DNA from: Ptychodera flava
Lineage: Eukaryota > Hemichordata > Enteropneusta > Ptychoderidae
Length of the DNA: 64,000 bases
Direction: 5' to 3'
Assembly: GCF_041260155.1 (NCBI RefSeq)
Contig: NC_091947.1
Span: forward strand, 24,823,615-24,887,614
Part shown: one piece after another, positions 12,558-24,010 of the stretch
Numbering within the stretch: the first letter of the stretch is position 1
How the letters are laid out: every line of letters starts with the position of its first letter
Notes under the pieces: model-generated
The model's input: only the letters and a program-made list of their open reading frames with translations
The model's database searches: none
What the model was told of the DNA's origin: nothing
Translations under genes and position numbers: made by a program

Positions 12558-14647
12558 TTACGAAACTCAAGGCACGTAAGTTACAGTTACCTATTAGCCA
12601 TCTTGAGAATTGAGACTTAAAAATATTGTGTGCATACTTAATTGTTACAAATGACAGACTCTTATGAAGTTTCCATGTTACTTAAATGTTTTTGGCAACA
12701 TAACTGAACACCAAATGACTCAGATGTCAGTTATATTCTAAAAAAAGTGAATTTGTGAAAAAAAACACTAAATTAGTTTCATAGATCTTGTAAAGATTAA
12801 AATGAAGACACCCTGCCACGGAATAGTTGTGTTTGAGTGAGTAGTCTGATAAATAATCACAGATAAGAATAGAATATTAAAGAATCTTGACTAAAGGAGT
12901 AATCACTGATAAGTATTTGCATTCATGTTCAATGAGGACATCCCTAGGAACCAACCAGTGGTCCCTCACCCCTCAATTTTTTGCTATTATTGAGAATTGA
13001 GAGAAAATTGACATTCCATTGCAAGGCGATTTCAAACGTTGATGAAAAGTCAAATTACTACTCTGCAGGACATATTTGTGATATATTTTTCATCAGCCTA
13101 CATGTTAGTTTATTAATATCCTTGTATTTTCAGTTATCCGTTTCTTTGTTTACTTTTATTATTTTTGATCATCTATTTTTTTCTCCTGTGTGTTGTGTGT
13201 TTGTTTGTTTTCTGTTTACTTATTTTTCATTAAGTCTGAGGCTCATGTGGTTTTAGCGACCATTTTGTAGAAAAAAAGAGTTTTGATATCAGTTTCTGGT
13301 CATAAATGAACACTTTTGACATCCCCCTCCCATGCAGAGACATACTGTCTTAGACTTTGTACTTAAACTGTCCGAGGGTACAGTGTACCAATATCCCCCC
13401 TACACGTACTGAGCTAAATACTTCCATAAACAACAAACACGCTTGCTTGCAATCAAAAATTTCAAAGGTTATATCAAACTAGACAAATGTTTGTACAATC
13501 GTTTTTTAGGAAAGTGTTTTTGATAAAGTGGGGAAAACAAAATTCCATGCAATTTGCAGATGCAAATTTATGCTAATTTAACAAAATTCGGTAGGTGACA
13601 TCACGAACTTGAACTATGTTATCAAAATACTTAAACTTCTATAAATATCACCTGGGCTAAAATTACCAACTTTCTCTCTGTGTCTCAACATAAAATAATA
13701 TGAATAAGAAACCGAATAAGAATACAAGAATAATTTCAGTATCATCTCCTGGTCACAGTTACTCTTTGATGCCCTATTAACTGGAGTATTTTGAATACCC
13801 TTGCAAGGCATGAAAATCCTATAGACGCGTGGGATTTCATCATTTCAAAAATATACATATTACATCAAGTCCTTCGTCCGGCCTGATCCGTTTGGCCTTA
13901 TTCCAAGTTGCTCACTATAAACAAAATGAAGGGTATGTACGCATTCCCCGGAGGAAGACTCGCTCGCAAACGCCAATTTACATAAAAGCGACAGTGTCGT
14001 TCAAGTTTGCTGCGCCCCCTTCCTTCCATGAGCATCTCTGGCTCATTTAATTATCTATAAGCTTTAATCACTCAGATGAATTCTAAAGATACCCTTGACC
14101 TATACGGTGAAAAGCGGGCTTCTACAGGATATGCGCGTCCTCCTATGTTTGTCATCACAGAGGGCTTTTTGCACGGATATGTTGGTCGGCTATTATTACA
14201 TGTATTTGTTCAGAGGGGATTTCCACGGTGAAGTCACGTGATGTCATTTGATGACATTGGTTGCATTCTCAGTATTCAAAAGTATTGTTTCTCGTCATTT
14301 CATGTGTAAGTGTTTTTTATGAGACCGCAACGCTGTATACTTTGAAATACAACACTTTGATCTGACATCTTGTGGGTCTGGCATTTCATGCATTGGATAG
14401 TTTGACTACATGAGTAGTAATGAAAATGTTACGAGAAGGTACGTTAATGAAGCAAAGCATTCATGTGTATCGGTCCGTTGCACCGTAGACCCTAGACCGT
14501 CTCTAGGGTCAATGGTTGCACCATTCTCGAGTTCGGCTGACCATGGATGTAAAAAATAAAATGTTCAGAGGCTCGGGGCTTTCCACTGAAACGTCACATT
14601 GTGATGTCATTTGATATTTAATAAGGCGTTTTCTGTATTCCCATTTA

Positions 14648-14800
14648 GACTTGCTCCAAGCACATGGGCAAATATCAAAGTAGAGTAAATTGAAGGATAC
14701 GCTTTGGCAGCAGACTGTTGCGTTAGTAGTTGGATTTGTTGTATGACTCACAGCTATAGCCATGCCGGAAAAAGGCGAGTGACGGGGCCAGTCGAATTCG
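14648..14800 (+). repeat. Short dispersed repeat, copy c
   Basis: Begins 'gacttgctccaag', has 'gtaaattgaagga' and 'cagcagactgttgcgttag' in the same order as the 283-450 copy, and ends near 'gcgagtgacggggccagtc'. Confidence 0.65.
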
Positions 14801-17455
14801 CATGTATTTAACAAGTATATTGTTTCTTGTCATTGCATTAGGGGGGGGGGGGGCAACCTTTGAATTCAACTAGGCTATAGTATACACACAGACGTCGGTC
14901 AGCGCTCTCAAGCGCATGATGTCATACTCACGTGGACCTTGCTTTCAGGGAGTGACAATACGATGCTCTTGAAGAAAAGCAGACGGCCCCGGGGACTTGG
15001 AGCCCGGTGTTAATGTATATTTCGGTCGGTTGCATCATTCTCACGGCTTATTGCAGTTTGATTTCGTTAGTTGGCATAAGGGACGTCCCTCTGAAGTTAG
15101 TGTGGCTGTCAAGAGAAACGTGGCAAAGCGTTGTCGTCGTACGTCACCTTTCGTTCGCGGAGACTTTGATCGTTTTCTGTCGTCACAGAGAGAGTGCGAG
15201 AATGATTTCTACCATGCTCGCTCCACATAACGGACATTGTGTCTGTAATGTTGAAGGGAACGGGTTCGCCATGGCTCTAATAATTATTTTACTGTTTGAA
15301 AACTAGCAGTAGTTGTTCGTACCCGTGGGTCACTGGAAAGGCATGTCGACCGGTGCTCAAATTAAATGGAGTTGAAAATGAAGAGATTTTTATTCAGGGA
15401 CAAAAGTAGGGAAGCTTGAATTTTATTAGTGCTATCTGTCAAATGACGTCAGACTTCCGGCCAGGTTCCATTTAAAGCCCGACATTTCAACGAAAATTGT
15501 ATCCTTGGATTATCACTTCAGTGAATCATCATTGGTAAGTTGACAGTCACCGTGACTGCCAAGCCCTAATGAATGGCATGGCATTGTTTTTTCAACTTCA
15601 CCTTGTTCAATATTCGCAAATGACTATGAAAGCAATTAGTTGTCTGTTCTGATCGTAGAGAGTTCATTGGGCAAAAAATTAAAGAAAGAAAAAAGAATTG
15701 AAGAGACTGGTCAGTGTGCCGGATAACAGAGTAGAACACGGCCTTGTGGAAATCAAATTTAAGTGGGCAGGTACAGAAACTACCTGTCCCCATTGGACGA
15801 CCTTCGTCACGTTATCGGTGACCTGAAACAATCCGACTCCCTCATCGTAATTTATCTTCAAATCTTAACCGCGGACCAATCGCGAACAGCCATCGCTTTC
15901 CTCTATGGCTGCATTCATAAACACCCGCTGGAGGATGGGCGCGGGAGAATTGAGAGTAATTTTAAAAAAAAAACAAGGAGATGTTGGGGCATTCGAAAGG
16001 ATTTGGTAAATTGAAGGAGAGGACTCGAAACGAAACTGTCTCTGATTGATATTACATATTATGTGTCGGGTCATCTCGTATATGAAAAGTCGCAAAAAAT
16101 AAATTGTATGGAGAACAAACATTCTCTGTTGGGTATTTTGTTGTGAAGAACGTATACAAACATACAGGCACTTTCTCACACCCATGTTTATCAGCCCAAG
16201 TCACTTCGAACTGCTCCAACCTCTTTGTTCTGTGTGTCGGCAGAAATATTCAATTTTGTTTTTATAGAGCAGTACAGAGATCACAGTGAGCCTCTTGTTA
16301 GAATGTACAATATTTAGTATTTATGAAACAGCCCTTTAACAACTTTTGCCGCATTCTCTACCGGGGACGGGACACCAAATGTTTGAGCTGAAAGTTGTAA
16401 AAGACTAAATGACAACTGTTGACAACTTGTAGGACCCCTTTCCATATCCCGGTACTTGAACAGTGGCAGTCACACAGGGTAACTTTTTATGGGACACAAG
16501 TGCTGCACTGTATACACATTCTAACCAGCCTGTCAGTAAAGATTTATGGGTGAAAATGCGCCATTTACATGACCGAAGAATGACCTTATTCCATTTACAG
16601 CTGCAACTATGAGATAAATCTTTGTGGTTTAGTTTTACTGCAGTTTCTTGTTCTACTCCTTGACACATTATGATTGTTCTGACCACGTATGTACAGTAAG
16701 CATTGTTATTGTTTAAAATCGAATTCAAGTCAGGTCTTTACACATATACAGAGTATTTTGCCAGACAATATTTGTGGAGGGACCGTGTTCTAGCATACTC
16801 TGGGGAGTAGAACGAGAATCTGCAGTTGATACACAGAACAAAACGTACTGAAAAACTGGCCAAAAGGTACAGCCAATGTCCCTTTTACACAATTATGTTG
16901 ATTATGTTCAGTTTTCCAGACATGTGAGGGAAGTCATCCTGTTTCAGACCTTTCTGTGTGATCGCTGTTTTTTCTGTTTTACAAGATGAAGTTTTCCTGC
17001 CAGAGAAAATATGTCAAAACAGCGCCCTCCTTCCCTGGAAGAGAAGACACACACTCTCACGGACCCCCCCCCCCCCCACACACACACGGACAAAAGCTGC
17101 CCATTACAAAATCAGGCCAGTTTTAGTTTGAGGGGGATTTCAAAGTTATAGCAAGTCGGAAGGGGGCCATTTGAACGAGTTTTGAGTTTGTTAGGGGATG
17201 CATTTGAAAAAAAAAAATTTTACATACTTCTAATGACTTACTTCTTCTTTCGAAACGGTCGATTGTTTTTCCACGTACTACCATGCCATCCAGTGCCATC
17301 CGGTAGGGGTGAATATTGAATTCTATAATATCTCTAGCTGGTCGCATATGACGCGGTTAAGTTAGCTCGCAGCGAAGCTGGTCTGCAATCGTCAACATCG
17401 CCAGCAAAACTCCGTAAGGGCGACACTGATCGGGAACTATAGGGCAATCATCCAA

Positions 17456-17522
17456 TCATCATCATCATCATCATCATCATCATAATCATCATCATCATTA
17501 TCATCATCATCATCATCATCGT
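17456..17522. repeat. (ATC)n microsatellite
   Basis: Trinucleotide run with a few single-base interruptions. Confidence 0.95.
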
Positions 17523-17758
17523 ATAATTATTACATGTGCAGCATCTAGAATTTCTCCGCACTTTGGTGTCATGATAACTCAAATGTTTTGAAGTTATCTC
17601 ATATTACAAAGCATGGTCATACTTGAGGATGCTGGATAAGCCACTGAACCGTTCAAACAATGAATTCTCAACAAAAACTAAGCTTGTCACCCCATTAAAG
17701 TATATTTCTTTCTGAAAGCCTAAATATTGCGAATGCAGTGATTTATATTTTGTAGTCA

Positions 17759-18170
17759 TTATTTACATAAGGATCATGTGACAGTAAATTTCAAAAACCT
17801 CTCACAAATATTGTTCCCTTCCCCAGTACAAACGCTAGGTGTTTCCAGTCGAAATTAGCACCAATGCTCGACAGCACCATGAACTTGAAAAGCATGTCTC
17901 GGGTTTCTTCTATCTGTGCTTTTTTCTATAAGGACTGTTAAAGGTATTAGAATAGGGAACGGATAAAACATTGTCATGGCAATAGAAAACGATCTAGGGC
18001 CTCAGACAAAAATCGCAGGCACTTTGGCAAGATTGTGACACTACAGCTTGTGACCTTGTAAGTTTCAACTGGAAACACTGCAGCGTTTGTATAGGGGAAG
18101 GAAAAACATATTTTTGAGCTGTTATTCAAATTCACTGTCACATGATCCCTATGTAAATAAGGATTACAAG
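17759..18170. mobile_element. Foldback element with imperfect ~100-bp inverted arms
   Basis: The left arm from 17759 ('tatttacataaggatcatg', 'caaacgctaggtgtttcca') is matched in reverse complement by the right arm ending at 18170 ('catgatccctatgtaaata', 'tggaaacactgcagcgtttg'). The arms are imperfect over about 100 bp with a roughly 200-bp centre. No coding capacity. It is probably a non-autonomous MITE. Confidence 0.7.
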
Positions 18171-19280
18171 AAACAGATCAGAGTTCACAAGATAAAATTA
18201 ACTTCAATTCGCAGTTCATTGTATATTATCATGACCTAAATAGGAGATGTGAAAACTAAGCCTATCATCAGAAATCATGAAAAAAATCCGAGGCTGCTAC
18301 GATCACGAATCTGTGTAAAACCTATTGTGCTCACAAAACGTTGACGAATTTCAAAGCAGTTAATTAGGCAGAGGCTCGTCATCGAGTTTCTCCCGCGGTT
18401 GCGATTTCGATTGGTATCGTAGTCCCCCTGATATAGCGGATAGCCTTAGGGTACATCCCAAAGTCGCCATCATCAACTTTTTTTATCGGATACTTTCTCA
18501 TTCTATCTGGGGTACCAAATCCGGATTTATCCAGTCTATACACTTGTCAAAACTGGTTTTAATTGACACACACAACGTGATCCGACCATCCAGTATAGCT
18601 GCATGATGTGTTAAAGTTTAAAATATTCGGTGAAAAATAAAAATTGCAACATCGCATTTCCATCTGTCGAAGTGACGGACGCTAAAGCTTTTGCGGCTAT
18701 TTACTTGTATGGTTTAGTCGCACGAGGTTCATGTTTGATCCCTATCACACATTGAATGTACTTGGCCTGACTTCACTGTATGTGCATTACGTATAAAATT
18801 TTGGGGTCACTATCTTCATTCGACGCATATTGAAATCGCATCATCGTTCATGAATAGTAGCTGCAGTCTTTGTCTCCGACTGTCTTAATTCTTTACCCAT
18901 GGACACTTGCGTGTTACACGGTCATCTTTAAGAGCAATTAAAGATCATCGTCCAATAACGACCAAGACTACTACGAACATGTCTTTGATAAAGGTCAAAC
19001 TTAATAACAGCGTATTGTGTTAGTAGAGAATTTGGAGTAGTACACGATCGTCGCGATCGGTTTGAAGATGCAGGGGTACATACGTTGCTTTTAATGAAAT
19101 ATCTACCGAATTTAGGGTTCTTATTCTTCTTTGTATTTTTCTTAATCTATATGGTATTGTAGGTAATATACTTTCCTTGCAAAGCGGGTGTTTTCCAAGT
19201 TAACGTAGGCGCCTTGATATGATGCGTACAATCCCCTATCGATCGTTTCTGAAGTCTGAGGCCGGCTGATCCGTCATATT

Positions 19281-19290
19281 CTAAAAATAG
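19281..19290 (+). promoter_or_regulatory. MEF2-consensus site upstream of gene B
   Basis: CTAAAAATAG fits the MEF2 consensus YTA(A/T)4TAR exactly and sits 35 bp before the TATA box of gene B. Binding is inferred from sequence alone. Confidence 0.4.
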
Positions 19291-19315
19291 CACTTGGGCT
19301 TCCCCATGGCTCGCA

Positions 19316-19322
19316 TATAAAA
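19316..19322 (+). promoter_or_regulatory. TATA box of gene B
   Basis: TATAAAA starts 57 bp before the gene B ATG. A start site about 30 bp downstream would leave a 5' UTR of roughly 25-30 nt. An in-frame TAA lies nine bases upstream of the ATG, so the coding frame does not extend further 5'. This makes 19373 the likely start, with no leader exon. Confidence 0.7.
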
Positions 19323-19372
19323 TACATCTCGCGCGCCAGTTGTCGGCATAACTAAACAGATAAGCCTACAAC

Positions 19373-22300
19373 ATGAAGCTCTCGAGGAAGGTTAAAAGTG
19401 TATTGCAGTGTTCTGGCCCAAATGATTACGATGGGCAATTACAACTTCTTTCGGCAAGTGCGAAGGTTTTGTTACAAGCCATCGAAGACACAAAGACAAA
19501 ATTTGTAAGTATCGAACTGAGATTTTACAAGTTGTGTATGACTCACTATTGCTACTATAATGTACAGGCCTAAGTGTGGTATCTACCTTTAAATCAACGA
19601 TTTATAGTAACAAACCCAAATGCTGTATAGAACTGAAATCCCTACCCCGGTACGTCTTGTTCTAAGGGGTGGGGAGGGGTTCAATAATGTTTTCGAGTGC
19701 ATGTCATGTGTAACGTAACAGCTACGCTCAGTTCATTCGGTTCACAACCGCCCCGTGGTTCAATTTCGCCAGTTTGCAACACAGTCGCGAGTGGAGTGAT
19801 ACGTACCGGCCGCCGCGTACTATGCATATAATAATTATTATATGCATAGTACGCGGCGGCCGGTACGTATCACTCCACTCGCGACTGTGGTTTGCAATAC
19901 ACGGTCAAGGCCTTCGAGCAGTGAACCGAATTGCCTATATTAACACGCCCTACGCTCAGGCACTTTCAAAGTTGTTTTGAACGAAACTCAATTATTATTA
20001 TTCGAGAGGATGCTGCGGTAGAGGGCAGAACAACGAGTAGTACTACTACGCGATCGATAGGTCAAGTAGACTACCCAGCCCACAAGCGCCTGTGTTTTTA
20101 ATGTAGCTACTACCAAATTCTTTATAAAAATTAAACATGGTCACAATTCAACCCATTCCTATCGTGGAGAGCGACTGGACTGTTTAGTGGCGAAGTACTG
20201 ATAGACGCGCGACTGCACGTTTACGGTTTAGGGTATGTTTACATGTACTGCACTGCCTCAGCAATGAATACAATGGTCAGGATGGTACGTTGGCCTTCAT
20301 GGCCATATACGGAGGCGTATTAGGCCAAAGTAATTAAATTCTTTGTTTTGCGACCCCACCCGCGTAGGTTTTTAAGGTTTTCATGAAAAACACACACAAT
20401 GTATTTGAATAGGACATTTTAGGACATAACCGCTTAGCTTTTCTGAACTAAAAATTTTGTTACAATTTTTTATTTACTGCAATCAAATTACATTGTGTTA
20501 ATTTTCTTGTGTGTGTTTTTCAGCCGCTTAGACGTGTACCTTTTCCCATTTAGAGTGGACACAAAACAAAGAATTTAATTACTTTGGCCTTATTCAATTC
20601 ACTCAGTGGACAAAACCATTGGTAGTAGAGGGGGGAGGGGAAATGACAAAACAAATCGACCTGAAACTTGGCAACTTACCAAGTAATTACTATCCGGATA
20701 ACTGCATTACACTATTTTCATTTTTAGCTGGGGATATACCTCTACCGTCACATGAGCCCGCCCGCGTTCGTTTTAAAAGATTATCCCCGACGAATGATTA
20801 TCCTGGTCGTAAAACACTTCGTATGTGTAAACCTGTAATTTTGTTTTCCGGTATTCCGAGAAGCTTCAACACCAGGTGATTAAAATTAATTAACACCATC
20901 AAACATCACTGCTACGTATACCACCAAAGAATCACTATAAAACCACAGCTCGTCGGCACTACCCTAGACTTGATTAAGTCTGTGAATTTGGAACGCGTTT
21001 GATAGTGGGGTTTGCGCGATGATTTGTGTTCTATTTTCATATGAAACGTGTGAGTTGGGTGAACACGATGAGTGCGACACTGGACTAACTCACTACTGCG
21101 CAGACTCAACGGAAAACCTGACCTGGGCTGACAAATTTCAAATAGGTCTGAATGAATTAGAAGAGACATAAGAGAAACCGTTGCAAATGTTCTTATTTTT
21201 TTCAAAATTGGCAGACTTGAACCAATTCTAGCACAACCCGAAAACAATTTCCAACAACCACCACCACCACCAATATTACTTTGAAATATTGATAAACGTT
21301 ATCATAGTGCTCATAGTTGGTTCCCCATACATTACTACGTCACCGCACACATCAAAGAACAAACCCAACTTCATGAACTTTTCTGATTTCTCTTCCAGAT
21401 GGAAAATCAAGATGTAACAGATGACATGACAGAGGAGGGTGCCGAACAGCTGCACTTACCCGAAGCACCAACAGAACAGGTCATCGAAGACAGAAAAACG
21501 GTAAGACAGCCCAGTATGAGACCTTTTTGACATGTTACCTATTAATGAACTGAGCCACCTCGAGGAGAAAACTGTTTGATCTTGCAAAATAATAAATTTA
21601 ATTATTGACGTAAAAAATGATTTAGAGCAATTGTTCTGACCGTATGATGATAGCTTTTGCGCGTTATAAGCCTATACACAGTATACATGTACTACGCGTA
21701 AAACTTTCATTCACCGCACATATTTAATTTAAAGTAATAAAGATAACCTTACGTTCACTGAGTCGCACACTCATGCCCTATATATCTTGTATTTACTCCC
21801 ATACAGGCAATAGAGCTGTTACGTCAACACTGGCGCGACCTACTTGTCTACAGAACGTGGCTGAAGGCTCTGACGACACAATTGAAAAAGGAACGAAGGA
21901 AGGCAGAAGTCAAGTTGATGCACGATTTAAAGTACAGAGCAAGACGGATGATAACAGCTGTGCACAGTTTGGTAAGTATCTTTTTTTTGTCGATTAAGAT
22001 GTGCGTATGTGTCAATAGCATTTTGCAAGACTGAGTTGCCTAAAATGGATTTCACAGATCAGCTAAAGACGAAAACGAATCAAAACCCAACTCGTCATCA
22101 GCAGATAGTCGTATGTGGATTTACTTTGTGTGGCGATTTAGTCTGAATCTTCCGATTTTCCAAACTATCATACAGCAAAAACAAGTTTTGCTATCCTGTG
22201 TGTAACGAGACTCAAATCAACCAATTCAATCAGTCATCTAACGCCTGTTTTGCTGTTTCTTCCGTAGCTTGCAATTGATAAAGTCTTGGATGGCGGCGAA

Positions 22301-22456
22301 AACCCCGACGAAGAAGCGCAGAGAGACGCAGGGGAGATTCCATCACACATGAATGACAGCCAAACCGGCTGTTTTCTGGAGAAATTCTTCCTGTACCAGG
22401 TGTCATGCAACCAGAAGATTTTCAAGGTTGTGGAAAACGTCAACTTTGAGAACTAG
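19373..22456 (+). CDS. Gene B: class I helical cytokine-like protein (CNTF/IL-6 type), complete, no evident leader
   Basis: Four exons at 19373-19504, 21399-21500, 21807-21971 and 22268-22456 (stop TAG) give 44+34+55+62 = 195 residues, all introns phase 0. Residues about 20-44 form helix A; 45-78 are an acidic AB loop; 79-133 form basic helices B-C with RDLLVYRTWLKALT, recalling the LQAYRTF region of CNTF. Residues 134-195 hold an acidic CD linker, sequon NDS, and helix D opening CFLEKFFLYQV. Its F-L-E-K matches the F-x-x-K site-III motif with which CNTF and LIF bind LIFR. The N-terminus MKLSRKVKSV is basic, not a classical signal peptide, and the TATA box leaves no room for an upstream exon; CNTF is likewise leaderless. 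Donors are gtaagt, gtaaga and gtaagt. Receptor and role are inferred. A 110-bp palindrome lies in intron 1. Confidence 0.85.
19780..19889. repeat. Perfect 110-bp palindrome in intron 1 of gene B
   Basis: Two 55-bp arms with no spacer, centred at 19834/19835. The arms run from 'cacagtcgcgagtggagtga' to its exact reverse complement ending at 19889. Weaker outer matches continue the symmetry: 'ttcggttcac' near 19737 pairs with 'gtgaaccgaa' near 19921. It is GC-rich in the arms and AT-rich at the centre, and could extrude a cruciform or form a hairpin in the pre-mRNA. Confidence 0.95.
20323..20589. mobile_element. Foldback MITE with 27-bp perfect TIRs, intron 1 of gene B
   Basis: The left terminus 20323-20349 ('ggccaaagtaattaaattct' and seven more bases) is the exact reverse complement of 20563-20589. 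The total length is 267 bp with no coding content, so it is a non-autonomous DNA element. A diverged sequence near 37850-38060 shares 'aaattctttgttt' and a 'ctggtaggtttt' block. Confidence 0.8.
20965..21230 (+). mobile_element. MITE, 17-bp TIR family, copy 1
   Basis: Starts 'tagacttgattaagtc' and ends with the near-inverted 'gacttgaaccaattcta'. Internal blocks 'gtgttctattttcatatgaa', 'taactcactactgcgcagac' and 'gaagagaca' recur in order at 33393-33718 and 34455-34742. It sits in intron 1 of gene B. Confidence 0.8.
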
Positions 22457-22964
22457 TAGGACAGCGCCATCGTGGTACCAGTACCATAATGACAAAGAGG
22501 CTGTACTTATTTATTTAAGAGCGAGCACCGTACTTCACCAGGTCACACTGCTAGGTCACAACTTATAAAAAGGAAAGCTGTTATAAAACAAGCCGTACTG
22601 CCAACAAACTGCCAAAATTGAGAACGTGGCATTCAACACACTAAGTCGAGATTGAAAGTTTTAACTGCACATCTGTCGATCTATTACTTTACGCATTTCC
22701 GCAGAACACATAATGGACTTTGAAATTACTGCTTTTCAGACTGTGAAGAAGTGTGTGCTAATGAGTGAATACAGAATTATGATTTTATATTAGATCACTC
22801 AGTTAAATCAACGTGACTACCACGTGATCATTGTATCTGTGTTCATTTCATCTCTCAATAATGGATGTATCAGACTGTCTTGAATTTGAAAGTAACAATA
22901 TTTTTCTATCCAGTTCTATTTATTTCGATATTTGTCATTATGTTGCTTTCACAACAAGTTTTAA

Positions 22965-22970
22965 AATAAA
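22965..22970 (+). terminator. Candidate polyadenylation signal of gene B
   Basis: AATAAA about 510 nt after the gene B stop, in AT-rich DNA with no closer perfect hexamer noticed. Confidence 0.45.
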
Positions 22971-23390
22971 AAATATTGTTATTACGTAAGACATTGACAT
23001 GATAAGGGATTCTATCATTTGTAGAGTTAAACGACGAAAAAACAAATTTTCTGTTTAAAGGGCGAGTTTTTTTCACCAATGGGTATGCAGGCTTGGTATC
23101 AATGTTTTTGTTCAATTTTTTCTTTTGTTCGGTAGGTTTCCTTTTGCATTATACTGTTTGGAGTGATTTGTCCCTCACATTGGCAGTAACATATAGTAAA
23201 TTGGTAGATTTAACATATATCCCTTCCTGTGTGTTTTGTTTTCTTATAAAATACACGTAACATGTATCCATATTCGTTTTCAAATTGTTGACAATGGTAG
23301 GCCACTTTACATGTTTGTAGATATTGTGTCATGATATTCTTCACTATCAAAAAAGTAAACAAACTTGTTTCTGATTATTAACTTCACGGC

Positions 23391-24010
23391 ATACTACGAC
23401 GCCCGCCTTCAGTCAAAGATCTTGGTATAACCCTGACATCGGATTTAAATTTCAAAATCCACACTAATTCCATTGTCAGTAGATCTCACAAAATTCTAGG
23501 CTTCTCGGAAGTCGCATTAATAAATCTTTCTCCAGTGGAGGGGCTTTGCAGATTTTGTTGTTCTCCAACTTTGTAAAATCTTAAAGATGTCCCCCCCACC
23601 TGTCTGTTATCCGAACCAAAATTATGTTGTTGAAAATCTTGAAAATGTTCAGAAGAAGTTAATTAAATTTTTCTCTTTCAAACAAAGTATATCTTAAGCT
23701 TCAGAACAATATGATCATTTTTGTGAATATTTTCACCTTCAACGGCTCAGTAACTCTCGTCGCAACGTGGCTGACCTTGCTTGTTTACGTAGGTTTGTTC
23801 ACTCAAAGGTTGATTCACCTTATTTAGTAACTTTGCGATGAGGACCTCTCGTCATTCAGAGGCTTTCAAACCAACGAGATCTCGTTTAATTTCTGTTCTT
23901 CCGAGATCAATGTCTTTTTTTATAATTACCTAGTGTGTAAACACAATTCTATTGACATCTTCAATAACTTAGTCAGTCGGTCACACTATCAAACATATTT
24001 TTAGAAATGT
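23391..24010 (+). mobile_element. Second LINE 3' fragment, heavily decayed
   Basis: Conceptual translation across several frameshifts gives PSVKDLGITLTSDLNFKIHT, then SRSHKILGF, then NVADLACLRRFVHSKVDSPY. These are the post-RT motifs of a non-LTR retrotransposon ORF2. It differs in sequence from the 10.8-kb fragment, so it is another family. The segment 23847-23967 recurs at 42574-42706. Confidence 0.75.
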
